Origin: Termitomyces sp. T153 | Taxonomy: Eukaryota; Basidiomycota; Agaricomycetes; Agaricales; Lyophyllaceae | DNA length: 54,801 nt | NCBI GenBank assembly: GCA_018296165.2 | Contig: JACKQL020000199.1 | Location: 1 to 54,801 of the forward strand | Direction: 5' to 3' | The notes under the pieces: model-generated | What the model was told of the DNA's origin: nothing | Seen by the model: only the letters and a program-made list of their open reading frames with translations | Databases searched by the model: none | Program-made: the position numbers and the translations under genes | Shown: in pieces, positions 22,358-33,170 of the stretch | How the letters are laid out: every line of letters starts with the position of its first letter | Numbering within the stretch: the first letter of the stretch is position 1

Positions 22358-22570
22358 TATAACAAGCTGGGGGACTCCTGGGTGCATCCACCCCTTTTAA
22401 TAACTTAAGAAGGAGCCCCTGGCAAATGGCAGCTGCACCTCGACTTCCTTCCCCATGCTGCCGCCGCTCGCTGCAGTTGGATCAATATTGATCAACTTTG
22501 ATTCCCATGCCCTACCAATCCCTGACTCGCTCCCCATGTCTCGAGGGTCTCGACGCTGAAGGGGGGGTAA

Positions 22571-23565
22571 TGTCATGACCCGCTCCCTAGACACTGTTCC
22601 CAACCCTCCCAAGTTCCTGTCTAGCTCCCCTGAACCCCGCCCACACTTTTGTGCCCACACTGGATAACTCCAGTGCTTCTCCGGCAAACCCCAACGGCAA
22701 CTCCAACACCCTCTCTGTAGCCATCAACACCCCCCCTGAAACCTTCCCCTACCGTTCCTGGCCACGTCATATGTTCCCAACCCCCTACCCTAGTTTACCC
22801 GACCTGTTCCGGAGCATCACGACATCCTCAGAGCGGCCCACGCCCCCAACTGATCCCATCAGAATACCACTGCAGCCCACCCTTGGATCGTACCTGACAC
22901 CCATCAACTCCGCACAGCTCCGTCAACTCCCGCCGCCATATCCACCACCCTCTGGGGTACCCAGTAGTCGGTATATAAGTCGTAGAGTAACTCCTCAAAC
23001 TTTAGTCTTGATATTACATTTACCGGTTTCCTATGTTTTGTCTCTCATCTCATTTCTGTTTCTGTTTTTAAGTTTCAAATCTATCTTTTTCCTCAGTCTC
23101 ATCTTGTCTCTGTCTCATCTCAACTGTACATATTTCCTTTGTTCTTCTAAGTTCCTCCTGCTCCCTATGTCAGTACAAACTCCATGCACGTGCCACGACC
23201 TGAACATTCTTACGACAACTCCGACCCTCGCTCCCCACTCGGCCCCAGGACCCATCAAACCCAGGTAACCCCCTATCCAACTCCGGCCCTGCCCCCATCA
23301 CTCACGAAGTCTCTGCTCACCCCGCAATCTAATCGCGTGCCCACGAACTAGCCCTGACACCCATCCTGGGTCACAACCAATACCTTCGGTCTTAGACCTC
23401 TCCGGGCCATTCAGGACTTACTCAGGCCGTTCTCCCTAGAACCCCCTCGCAAGTCTCCCCACCTCTGCTCCAACTCCGGATGCCTGGTTATAAACGCAGG
23501 ACATTGCGTCTGCCTAGTAAGGACTCGCCAGTGTACTGAGCCCCCGTCGTCAGCAGAACCTGACA
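22571..23565 (+). repeat. 3' LTR of element D, with polypurine tract just upstream
   Basis: It begins TGTCATGACC and ends CCTGACA. The TATA box is at 22972 and the self-primer sequence at 23004-23016. The purine run GAAGGGGGGG (22558-22567) three bases before the LTR is the likely plus-strand primer; element A has the same run at the matching place. Confidence 0.92.
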
Positions 23566-26308
23566 GTGGGGAGTGAGCGCTGCCAGGGATTCATTGATGA
23601 AGTTGTCAGTGGCACCACTGTTGACTAGTGTGGGGATGGGGTTGGTGGTGAAGGGAAGAGTGGTGTGGAGGAGGAGGTTGGTGGATGAGTGGGAGGGGAG
23701 GTGTACTGGGGGGCTGTCTGGAGCGAGTATCGTTGCACGGAGGAGTGTGGCCAGGGTGGAGAAGACATTGGGGTCTGGTCCGCAGTCTAGTGCATCTTCA
23801 AGACCTAAACTGCCAACTCGTTTTCCATAAACTGGTAGTTACAGTCTTCTCCGTTGATTGTCTACACAGCGCATCCCATCACCTGTCATTTAGGACAACT
23901 GCAAATAAAGTGTCTCTGCTCACCACATAGGATGCATGTGCCCTCCTTCCATCATTTCTCCTGCATTTCCTCAGGCACGTCAATCCATGGGCTATCCCGA
24001 ATCCTGCTTGCACATAAGGCTTCCTGGTTGTTGGCGGGGTCTGGAATGTTGTTGTGGTCATCAGGGTTGGTGTCCAAGGGTTCCGGAGTTTCATGGAGGT
24101 CAGCGGCGTTGAGCTGGGCTGGCGGACATTGCCCTGGGGGTGGGTTGGTGCTGGTAATCCCTCAGCCCAAGGGAAAATGGGGCGCGGGGTTGATGGGGTT
24201 AGTGGGGATTGAGGACCAAATGCCGCTGGTTGCTCCAGCCTGCCAGTTGGTGTTACCGGAGGCGTTCCAGGGGGTCTGGGGTGCCGTGTTTTTGCTGCAA
24301 TCTTCCCAGTAACGTTGGTCGACCTGGGCAATGAGCACCTTGTACCTGTTGTAGGTGGTTTGCTTGAGTGTGAGGTGAAGGACATCCTTGATTCGTTGAG
24401 GCAGGGCGCGATGGAGGGTGAATCAGAGAGCATTGTAGTTCCAGCCAGTCTCATAGGCTTCCCATTCGAACCGTACAATAAAGGTTGTGAAGCATTTGTT
24501 GTTGCGCATTCAGAGGTTGAAGAGATTCTCCTCTGCCTCTGCTACAGTGTCAAAGACACTGAACTTACTCAAGAATTCCTGGGTGAAAGCAAGCCAATTG
24601 GAGAGCATGGGGTTGTTGGGGTCAAACTGGAGTAGCGCGGTGTAATGATCAAAGGCAATACCCTGTAAATATGACGCGGCAAAGGCCACTCATGAGCTCT
24701 CAAGTTGGAAGGTAATTGGCTTAGCTTGGAACATAGTCAGACACTGGGTTAGAAAGATTCGCCACTTCCAGGGGTCGCGGCCGGTGAAGGTTTTGGGTTT
24801 CTGAATGTTGAGCTTACCCTCCCAGGCCAGTGTGTCGCGGGTATTGTCCTGTGGATTTTGAGCTCGGGGCAGGGGTCCAGCATTGTAGTAGTAATAGTAG
24901 TTGTTCCCGTTTCCGTGCTGGGGGGGGAAGTTGTCCATCACCAGGCCCCATCCCCCAGGGAGTCCACCATTGGGTGGCCCTCCGCTGGGGGGTTGACCCG
25001 TGTTGCCCAGGGCAGGCTCCGGGGCCCATTAAGGGGGTCCCCCAGGGGTGGGAGGTCCAAAATAATTTGCGTTGGCAGGAGGGTTAGGCAGCAGAGCAGG
25101 CAGGGGATAAGGATGGTTGGTAAGAAAGGGTGGTCAGGGTGCCCCGGGACCCATGGGCTGTCGCGGGGGGACTGGGGCGTTGGGACGGGGCAGAGGGGCA
25201 TTGACACAAGGGGCACGGAGGTCGAAGTGGGGGGGTTGGTCTCATGGAGGTCCATTGTGTGGGGCGTGCTTGTTGGCAGGGTTACCAGGCTCGTCAATGT
25301 AGGAGAGAGTCTGGTTGTCATTGTCGATGCATGGGAGTGGCCGTTGGGGGTGGGGTTCGGAGACGGCGGGCTGGTCCCAGGTTCAGAAGGTGCTGGGGAT
25401 GGAGTTGGCCTGGGGGCAAGTGGAGAGGGCCAAGGTATGGCCGGCTGGTTGGTTGAACAATCCCCCTGCGGGGTTGAGGTTCCTCAAGATGCTGGAGGCC
25501 ACATTGAGTTCTCCTGCTGACGGGGAATGGAAGGTGGAGCTTTGCTTCGTGTTCTGACGGGCTCCCCATGTTGCACATGGAAGGAGTGGGCAGGGTCTAG
25601 AGGGTCTTTGAAGGGGTGGGGGTTTGGGCTGGTGTGAATTTCTTCGACCAATGCGTGGAGCTCATTCTGTAAGTTATCGTCAATGCCCAGGGTACCTTGC
25701 GTAGTCTCCAGGAGGTTTCCTTGCAGATAGCACTCGTGGAAATCAAGGAGTCGATCCACCCAGACTTCCAGAGTCGCAGAGGTGTCAGGGTAGCCTAGGT
25801 TGGTGAGGAGGGTGCGGGTGTGTCTTGTGAACTCCACAGGAGAGAGGCAGAGGAAGCAGAGGACTTCGTCGCGTTGTTGGGCATAGACTTTGACCCTTTG
25901 CTGCCTGGGAGAAGGAGGGGCTTGAGCGGGGAATGGCATACGAGGGGGGGAATAGTTGTCCATAGGCCTTGGAGGGGTTGGGGCTGCAGCGGGGACTGGG
26001 TATGCATAGTAGTGGGCAGGGGGAAGGTAGGCAGGGTTGGGGGGCGCCATGGCATATCCCCCAGGGTACATGCAGGGGTTGTTGCCATTGGCAGAGAAGG
26101 CGGGAGGGCGGCGCCAGCCCAGAGGTATTCCCTGGCTGATGGAGGGGGCATAGAACGCCTGGTTGGGGTCAGGAGTCCAGTGACGAGGGACATACTAATC
26201 CATGGGGGGGCCTGGGTAGAACGGGGCATAGAGGTTTTCTGGTACTGGTCGACCATAGATGTTGGTTAAGTAGCCGGTGGGGTTATATGCAGGGTTATAT
26301 GCAGACAT
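23566..26308 (-). pseudogene. Element A Gag and start of the first protease domain
   Basis: The ATG at 26308 matches the start of D's gag. The order is a Pro/Tyr-rich N-terminus, capsid-like domain (EVWVDRLLDFHECYLQGN, GIDDNLQNELHALVEEIHT), a Pro/Asn-rich linker, a second conserved region (24941-24310: TFTGRDPWKWRIFLTQCL, then a TYNRYKVLIAQVDQRYW block), and a CCHC zinc knuckle CILCGEQRHFICSC at 23936-23895. Next comes LPFTTNPIPTLVNSGATDNFI at 23655-23590, the Asp motif of PR1 with Asp changed to Asn (23622-23620). Element D cuts the domain at 23566. Several frameshifts are present. Confidence 0.85.
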
Positions 26309-26327
26309 CGAGAATGGGGTAAGGGGT

Positions 26328-26340
26328 AGTCTTGATATTA
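26328..26340 (-). promoter_or_regulatory. Element A primer binding site (self-priming type)
   Basis: In element sense this reads TAATATCAAGACT, directly after the 5' LTR. Twelve of its 13 bases are complementary to the LTR start-of-transcript motif at 26899-26910. A TATA box (reverse of TATATAAG) lies about 30 bp before that motif near 26936-26943. Confidence 0.72.
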
Positions 26341-27301
26341 TGTCAGGTTCTGCTGACGACGGGGGCTCAGCTACATTGGTGAGTTCTCACTAGGCAGATG
26401 CGATGTCCTGCGCTTATAACCAAGCATCTGGTATTGATGTGGAGGGACTTGCAAGGGGGAGCTAGGGGGCGGTCCGAGCAAGTCCGGAGCAGCTCGGGGG
26501 CATCTAAGACCAAGTATACTGGTCGTTGAAACTGGACAGGTGCTGGAGCAAGTTCGTGGGCGCGCAATTAGAATGCGAGGTAAGCGGAGGCTTTGTGGTT
26601 GATGGGGGCAGAGCCGGAGTTTGACAGGAGATTGCCAAGACATGAGGTGTTCCTGGGCTGAGCGGGAGTGAGGTCTGGGGTTGTCGTAGGAATGTTTGGG
26701 TCGTAGCGCATGCACAGAGTTCATACTGTCATTGGAGATGAAAGGAACTTAGGAAGACAAAGGAACTATACATGGTCGAGACAAGGCAGAGACGAGGCAG
26801 AGACAAGGTGAGATGAGACAGAGAACAGAGATAGATTTGAAACTAAAAATAGAGATAGTGACGAGACAAAAGACAAGACATAGGAAACCAGTAAATGCAA
26901 TATCAAGACTAAAGTACTAGGGGTTCTTCAATGACTTATATACCTACTACTGGGCAGCTCTAGAGGGCAGAGGATATGGCGGCAGCTTGACGGAACTGTG
27001 CAGAGTCAACAGTTGTCAGGTGCAATCTTAGAACGGGCTGCGGTGACATTCTGATGGGATCAGTTGGAAAGCAGATTGTTCCAGGGTTGGGGAAAGCCTC
27101 GGGAGTCCAGGGGAATTCAGGGGATGCATCAACTGCTGCGGAGAAGGTGTTGGAGTTGATCAAGGAGCCATCGGGGTCTGCCAAGGAAGTGTCAGAGTTG
27201 CCTGAAGTGGGCATGGAGGGTGGGCGAGGGTTGGGGAGTTTGGCAGAGCATTGAAGGGGGGGCTGGGGGCTGTGTCAGGGTCTAGGGAGCGGGTTGTGAC
27301 A
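26341..27301 (-). repeat. 5' LTR of element A
   Basis: 961 bp, with TGTCAGG at the left and TGTGACA at the right on the plus strand. It is the uninterrupted partner of 6122-8191 and shows what the 3' LTR looked like before the solo LTR landed at the CCATCGGGG site (27166-27175). Confidence 0.92.
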
Positions 27302-27401
27302 ATAGGATAGCTAAGGCCTCCCTTGCATTGTTTGTTTGCTTTAGGTGTTTTGGTACTCCCACTGCCATATTATGAGGGCTCTGGTCTCCAAACCAGACAC
27401 C
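27302..27401 (-). pseudogene. LINE fragment between elements A and B: RNase H middle part
   Basis: This 100-bp piece reads VWFGDQSPHNMAVGVP and NNAREALAILL. The Glu of NNAREAL is the second catalytic residue of RNase H. It joins in frame to 33541 (after one ACACC is removed) and to 6121 (after one ATAGG is removed). That shows A and B landed in a single LINE copy. Confidence 0.9.
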
Positions 27402-27771
27402 TGTAAGGGCAACCTCCAGGGCAGTGGATCAGAGTCACACAGCTAGCAGAGGGGAATCTGAAGTATATTAGCAGAGTAGACAATGATACAAATCAGTAAC
27501 TAATCACCTAGCAAAGGGAAATTCAAAGAGAACAAGTCTAAGGATTCCCGCTGCTTGGCGCAGCACATCAGCAGGTGGCAGAGGTGTGGGAACTACTGTA
27601 CAGGTGACCAGAGCTACTTCTAACCCTAGGGCAATAGTTGCTGAGGTAATACAGAGAACTCCACAGTTCTCCAAAAATCTCCGTGGTCCTAGAAAGAGCT
27701 GCAGAGGCATTGAACAAGCTGTGGATGTGCTGGAACCAGTCACGGAGGTTGGAAATGGAAGTCCCCTGACA
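27402..27771 (-). repeat. 3' LTR of element B
   Basis: 370 bp, matching 33171-33540. The sequence AGAACAAGTCT (27529-27539, reverse of the presumed transcript start) is conserved. The purine-rich tract, seen as CCCCCCCTCT at about 27774-27784 on the plus strand, abuts it. Confidence 0.92.
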
Positions 27772-27797
27772 TCACCCCCCCTCTAGTGTGTAGTGTC

Positions 27798-28208
27798 TCA
27801 ACATGCAGGGCAGAAGGAGTCCCTAATTGCTTGGTCCGCCAGTGAGATAGGATAGATTCCTTGTATGGTGTGCAGGGCATCTGGATGTCTCCAGCAGAAC
27901 TTCTTGACAAGTCTGGGGGCATGTACATTCTCCCATGGCTCCCAGGAAATATCCTCAATTCCATAGCCTTTCCACTTCACCTTGTACTGTAGTTGTCTCT
28001 GGAAGAAATGGCTGTCCAGGATTTCTTCCACTTCATACTCTTCATTGTTGTTGACCACCATGGGGGGCAGTGGAGGTGGTGGACGTTGCCCCAGAATAGG
28101 ATCTTTAGGGGCTGGAGTTAGTTTGACCACATTGAACACTGGATGAAACTGGCACATCCCTGCGGGGAGTTGGAGTTGATAGGCCAGGGGTCCCACCTGT
28201 TGTTCCAC
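27798..28208 (-). pseudogene. Element B integrase tail and chromodomain
   Basis: One open frame shows VGPLAYQLQLPAGMCQFHPV (a GPY/F-type module) and a chromodomain with YEVEEILDSHFFQRQLQYKV and WKGYGIEDISWEP, then a tail with ENVHAPRLVKKFCWRHP. Aromatic positions of the chromodomain are kept. Confidence 0.9.
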
Positions 28209-28433
28209 TGTGAATGGCCCTAATTGGTGGTGTGAAAGCTTTTTTGAGGGTCAAGTGGTTGTAATGTCAGAGGCATCCAGGTAGACTTGATCTCCAGGCT
28301 GATATCTGTGCTCTGGGGTCCTCCCATGGTCATAGTATTGTGCCATGTCATCTTTTGCTTTTGCCAGCACAGCTCAGGCCTCCTCCTATGACCTCTTCAT
28401 CTGGTCCACAAATTTCTTTACTGCCTCATTCTC

Positions 28434-29330
28434 TCAGAGTTGGGTCTGGGGTTTAAAACTCATGTGGGGGTGCCATCCAGTGTCAAGGAAAAATGGGGAA
28501 AACTGGGTGGACACATGAACATAGTTGTTGTGCTGGAATTCAGCATTGGGGAGGAGTTTGTTCCAGTCATCTTGGTACTCATTGCAGAAGAGGTGGAGAT
28601 ACTGTTTCAGCTCCTGGTTTACATGCTCTGTCTGGCTGTCAGACTGTGGGTGGTAGGCAGTGGTAGTGTGGAGCTTTACTCTGAGCAGTCCGTAGAGCTC
28701 CCAGGTGAACTCTGCCATAAATTGTGGTCCCTGATCCAAGACATAGGCATTGGAGAGGCCATGGAGCTTCCAGACATTCCTCCGGTACAGGTTTGCAGCA
28801 CCCATGGTGGAGCAGGTGGTGTAGATTGGAATAAAGTGTGCTCTCTTGCCATACAGGTTCACCACCACCATGATTGCATCATAACCATGGGTGTCAGAGA
28901 GCTCTACAATGAAGTCTACAGATGCTATGCTCCACTGTTCTGCAGACACTGGTAGTGGGTGTAACTGTCCATAGGGGAGTCAGCACTGGGGCTTGGTCTG
29001 GAGGCAGAGATTGCAGGTACTAGTGTAGGACCTAATGTACTGGGACATCTGGGGCTACCAGTAGTTTCACAATACTAGCTCCAGTGTCTTCTATTGCCCA
29101 GGGTGCCCTGCAATGTGGGAGTTGTGGTGTTGCTCCACAATCCTCCGATAGAGCTCCAGAATGTTGGGGACATAGATATGGTCTCAGAAGATCAGAATCC
29201 CATCTTGGAGGGCCCATTTGTCAGTGCAGACCACCTTAACACCAATAGTATGCCCTGACTTCAGTGTCTGAGTGGCCTGTGCCACAAGCTCCTTCTGTTG
29301 ACCATTCTTATTACCCTGTCATATGTCCCG
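28434..29330 (-). pseudogene. Element B integrase
   Basis: The zinc-binding region (about 29280-28990) is broken by stops but still shows HHNS-type histidines and a C-x2-C pair. The core is open for 171 codons: SVDFIVELSDTHGYDA (Asp 1), VLDQGPQFMAEFTWELYG (Asp 2), and AYHPQSDSQTEHVNQELKQY (Glu). All three acidic residues are present. Arg next to Glu is His, a CpG-type change. Confidence 0.88.
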
Positions 29331-29492
29331 GAGAATGTCCACCTCTGCTCCATCGATGGCAAGGCCCTCCATGGCTCAGATCATGAACAATTTGGGGGGG
29401 AGGAGCATAATGTTACTGTTGTCCCCTTCTCCCATTCTGTGGTCCACCCTCCAAGACAGGGTGTCTGATTTCTCCATGCTCCAGCCAGGCTT

Positions 29493-30908
29493 GTGATGCA
29501 AGGAGAAGTCAAAGTTGACAAGGTAGAGGAACCATCAGGCCTGCTGGCAATTGAGCTTCTTGGCTGTCCAGAAGTATTCAAGGTTCTTGTGATCCATCCA
29601 GACCTCAAACTTGTGCTGTGCACCTTCCAGGAAGTGCAACCACTCCTCAAACAACCAGATAATAGCCAGCATCTCCTTGTCATGGATCTTGTAGTTCTGT
29701 TCCACTGCATTCAGGCTTTGGGAGTAAAAGGCCACTGGATGCCACTTCCCATCCTCCAGAGATTGCTGTGAGAGCACCACCCCAGTGGCAGAGTTGGAGC
29801 TGTTGGCCTCTATGTGGAAGGGAGAGTTCTTGTCCAGGAATAGGAGGACAGGCCCAGAAGTCATGGCACACTTGAGAGTGTCAAAGGCCATCTGCTCTAG
29901 AGGTTTTCAGCTCCATGTAACATCCTTTCCCGTGAGGTCAAACAGCAGGCAGGCATAGTGCAAGAAGTCCTGGATGAATCTCTGGTAGAAGTTTGCAAAA
30001 CCAAGGAATGCCTGTACCTCCTTCTTGTTTCAGGGCTCCAGCCACTCTGCCACACCTGCTACCTTCACCAGGTCCATCTTTGCTGCTCCATGGGGGATGA
30101 TCAGGCTGAGGTACTCAATCTGGGTTTGTTCAAACTCACACTTCTCTGGCTTGAGGTAGAGCTGGTGCTAGTGGAGGTGTTCCAGAATGAGACAAGTGAT
30201 CCAATGGTGTTCCTCCAGCATTTTGGTGTAGATGAGGATGTCATTGAAGTACACACACACTACACCCTCTGCAATGAGGTCCCAGAAGATGTCATTCATC
30301 ATGGTCTGGAAGGTGGCCAGGCTGTTGGTGAGAACAAAGAACATGACAAATGGCTCAAACAATCCCCTGTTGGTCCAAAAGGCTGCCTTCCACTCATCTC
30401 CTTCCTGAATGCGCACATTGTTGTAACCCCACTTGACGTCTAGTTGAGTGAAGTATTGCATGCTCCAGAGGTTGTTGATGAGCTTGGAGATGAGGGGGAG
30501 GGGGTAACAGTTCTTCACTGTCATGGCATTGAGTACCCAGTAGTCCTGTACCAGTTTGAGGGAGCCATCCTTCTTTTTGATGAAGAAGACTGGAGAAACC
30601 ATTGGGGACTTGGATGGACAGATACAACTGGAGTCCGAGTTCTTCTGTAGGAATACATTGAGCTCATCCTGCTTCCTGGGCATGAGGAAGTAGACCTTAC
30701 AGCTGGAGGATGCAGAGTTGGGCAGCAGTTTGATGGTGTGGTCCCACCTCTTGCACTCTGGAAGCAAGTCAAAGGAGGCTTTGAAGAACACATCTTCAAA
30801 TGCATGCAGGTAGGGGGGTACTATGTCCTGGAACTCTTGAGGCATGGCATTGGCAGCAAAGACCTGGGCCAGCCTCTGGGATGTAGTCTGGCTAGCCCTG
30901 ATCTCCAT
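29493..30908 (-). pseudogene. Element B RT and RNase H, RT active site mutated
   Basis: RT (30908-30168) has CKRWDHTIKLLP, SPVFFIKKKDGSLKLVQDYW, YFTQLDVKWGYNNVRI, and the catalytic motif VYFNDILIY, where YLDD is expected, so the first Asp is Asn. The RNase H part (29891-29493) has FHIEANSSNSATGVVLSQ, with Asn for the catalytic Asp, and WMDHKNLEYFWTAKKL. A frameshift and stops lie between them. It is catalytically dead. Confidence 0.9.
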
Positions 30909-30944
30909 GACAGAGGGTGGCAGGTAAACAGTGGTAATATAGAT

Positions 30945-31830
30945 TCAATCCCCTGCCTCTATTGCTTTGTCTGAGAGCTCTGGCTCACATATACCACCAA
31001 ACTCCCCTCCACACTCCTCCTCTGGAGCTCCATCATTGCTCCAATTGTCCTTGTAGAGAACCTCTTTATGAGGGAATACCAGAGGTGGGGGGTCCAGGAG
31101 GTCTAGATCAGCAAAGGGGAGAGGGCTGGCATGACATGCTCGGATGGCTGTGTGCTCTCGGACTTGGGTCCAACACTCTGCTCTGTCCTCCACAGTGCAG
31201 GCAGAGCACTTCCTGAGGCATCTACTCATGGTCACCTCTCCTTTGGTCTAATTGACCTCAGGATTATGCTTTTGGAGCCATGTGAATCCAAGAATTATGT
31301 CTTGCCTTCCCAAGCTGGTGATGGAAAATACAGCACACTCTGCATGATTCTGATAGTGGAGAACCAGGTCAACCACAGAGCTAATTGTGCTGGCTTTATT
31401 GGGCATTCCATTGATGTTGTAGACAGGAATGGGCTTGGGAAGGGGCTGCATGGTCAGGCCATGGCATTTGACAAACCTTGAGTCCAGGAAAGTCCCATTG
31501 CTCTGCTGTCTAGGAGAGCTGTGACCTCTACAGTTTTGCTGGGTGTCCATCATTTCAATCTCCACATCAAGGTGCAGGGAATGGGCAGATGAGCTGGAGG
31601 CCATCATATACTGTCAGGGCATTCAACGCACCCAAGCGGGGCTGCAGTGTTGGACCTTTGGAGGTGTTGGAGAGCTTGGCAGGGGCTCTGGAGTTAGTGT
31701 TTGTATGTCTGGAAGAGGGCTTTGAGGTTCTTCTGTCTCAGAATAAAGGGCATTGAAAAAGGCAGTTTTGTTTTCTATTGACAGACAAGAAAACCTGTTA
31801 GCACCTAGCAATGGAGGCATACACCTCATC
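30945..31830 (-). pseudogene. Element B protease and Cys-rich spacer
   Basis: The Asp motif near 31515-31490 reads ALLDSRAMG, so Gly of D-S-G is Arg. Downstream are PKPIPVYNINGMPNKAS, LVLHYQNHAE and DIILGFTWLQKHNPEVN, a retropepsin of the type common in agaric Ty3 elements. A short basic and Cys segment (MSRCLRKCSAC) and an acidic linker lead towards RT. One frameshift lies just after the Asp motif. Confidence 0.85.
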
Positions 31831-31840
31831 TGTTACTCAA

Positions 31841-33064
31841 CTAAAAATCCTCCTCCAGCTCCGGAGGTGAGGTGCACATGCTGACTTCCTTCAGAGTCAA
31901 CTCTGGCATGGGCTCATCCAGTAATGGAGCTCTGGCAGCATCTTTTGCAGCCAAGAGCTGCAGAAGAAGTTCCTCCTGCTCTGTTGTGGAGGGGTAGCAT
32001 ACCTTCAGGCCCAGGGGACAGTGCTGCACAAAGTGCCTGGGCTTCTTGCATCTCCAGCACAACAGTGGGGCTGCATGGAGTTGTTGGGCCACATCCACAT
32101 CCATGGGGATCCCCGGTGGTAGGGGACATGCTGTGAGGGCAGCTGAAGTGAGGGCTGGCACTGAGTGAGTAGGCACAGGGTGGTGGAGGTTGCTGACTGG
32201 AGCAGGGCGCAGCATGGAAGGGGGGTGGCAGAGCTCCCTCCATATCTCCATGAGTTGCCATTGGTCCCAGACCACCTTGTACCATGACACAATCTTTTCA
32301 TCATTGGGGCAACCCTCCACCAGGTTGTCAATGTGTTCCACCAAGATGGGGTGTAAGCCATCCCAGAAGATGAGGCATAGTTGGAAGCCGTCAGAGTAGG
32401 TGGCCTATTTGACCAGGGCTCAGAACAAGTCAATGTACTCATTCAACATATGCTTTCCTTGTCTGTACTGCTCCCTGTCATGCAGTGTCAGTGCCACTGT
32501 CTTGGTGGGGTCTAATGGGAAAAACTCCATGCAAAAGTCCTTCTCAAAGGCAGCCCAGTCCGGAAAGCTCCCCACACCTCCAGGACAGCAGAAAACTCGC
32601 AGCGCATAGGTGGAGGCATGTCTGGTCTTCATATATGACAGCATCCAGGCTATTTTCAATACATCAGAGTCAAAAGCATCCCTGCTGAGGTGGATGTAGA
32701 TGAGGCAGGACTGCAGGAATTGCTCCCTGCTGGAGTGGGCACCATTGTATGCATCTGGTAGTGCAGAACATAGAATCCATGGCTGTAAGGTCACCAGAGC
32801 TGCAGAGATGGGTGCAGATGTGGTTGGGGCTGGTTCCATGGCTACAGAAGGGGCAGAGTTAGGGGGTAGGTGTTCAAGCAGTGCCTAGAGGGACTGGGAG
32901 ATAAGATTGGTTGTTTGACAGAGTGTAGAGAGTTTGGTAGTACAGTGGGTGAGAGATGATTGCATTAATTGCACCTGGGTTTCTAGGTGAAGCAGGTGAG
33001 TCCAGGCTTCATCCTGTGGAGCTGGGGCCTCCAAGGGTGTGTCTGGGTTGGCAAGCTGAGACAT
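31841..33064 (-). pseudogene. Element B Gag
   Basis: The ATG at 33064 (MSQLANPDTPLE) is supported by the same start in element C (40565). The capsid-like domain has KIAWMLSYMKTRHASTYAL, WAAFEKDFCMEFFPLDP, LHDREQYRQGKHMLNEYIDLF, typical of the retrotransposon Gag family. The zinc knuckle CWRCKKPRHFVQHC (C-x2-C-x4-H-x4-C) lies near 32000-32050. A few stops interrupt it. Confidence 0.9.
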
Positions 33065-33157
33065 AGAACTTTGTAGTGCTTAATCCTGGTGGAGATGTGA
33101 TGGATAGTGGCTCGGAGGTTCCTTGTGACTATGTGGGGCTTCCAGGCCAGTTTTAGG

Positions 33158-33168
33158 AGACTTGTTCT
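33158..33168 (-). promoter_or_regulatory. Element B primer binding site (self-priming type)
   Basis: In element sense AGAACAAGTCT begins two bases after the 5' LTR. It is fully complementary to an 11-base motif within the LTR (33298-33308 in the 5' LTR, 27529-27539 in the 3' LTR). Eleven bases is also the length of the Tf1 self-primer. Confidence 0.75.
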
Positions 33169-33170
33169 GC

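Larger units (their letters stand above)
14398..23565 (+). mobile_element. Element D: chromodomain Ty3 LTR retrotransposon inside element A
   Basis: TGTCACGACC at 14398 and TGACA at 23565 are flanked by a perfect TSD, GTGGG (14393-14397 and 23566-23570). The length is 9168 bp with LTRs of 981 and 995 bp. It is the same lineage as A but in the opposite orientation, inserted in A's first protease domain. Order: LTR, PBS, gag, fused protease remnant, RT, RNase H, integrase, chromodomain, antisense gene, PPT, LTR. About 1.7 kb between mid-gag and PR1 is missing compared with A, so zinc knuckle and the PR1 active site are absent. The RT motif YLDD is intact, but integrase and several frames are broken. 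Confidence 0.95.
6122..27301 (-). mobile_element. Element A: chromodomain Ty3 (Gypsy) LTR retrotransposon, carrying D and a solo LTR
   Basis: It is bounded by TGTCAGG at 6122 and TGACA at 27301 and flanked by a perfect 5-bp TSD, ATAGG (6117-6121 and 27302-27306). It lies in the LINE RNase H domain. Without element D and the nested solo LTR it would be about 10.9 kb with LTRs of about 955 bp. Order in element sense: 5' LTR (26341-27301), PBS, gag, two protease-like domains, RT, RNase H, integrase, chromodomain (to about 10264), an antisense gene (8401-10064 plus), 3' LTR. Numerous stops and shifts show it is dead. It is the most complete copy of this lineage in the window, because D lacks part of gag and of the first protease. 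Confidence 0.93.

Noticed and set aside
22355..22570. TATA-driven promoter for the antisense gene
   Set aside because: A TTAATAACTT word is present near 22400, but no matching box was found upstream of the copy in A, so it is not called.
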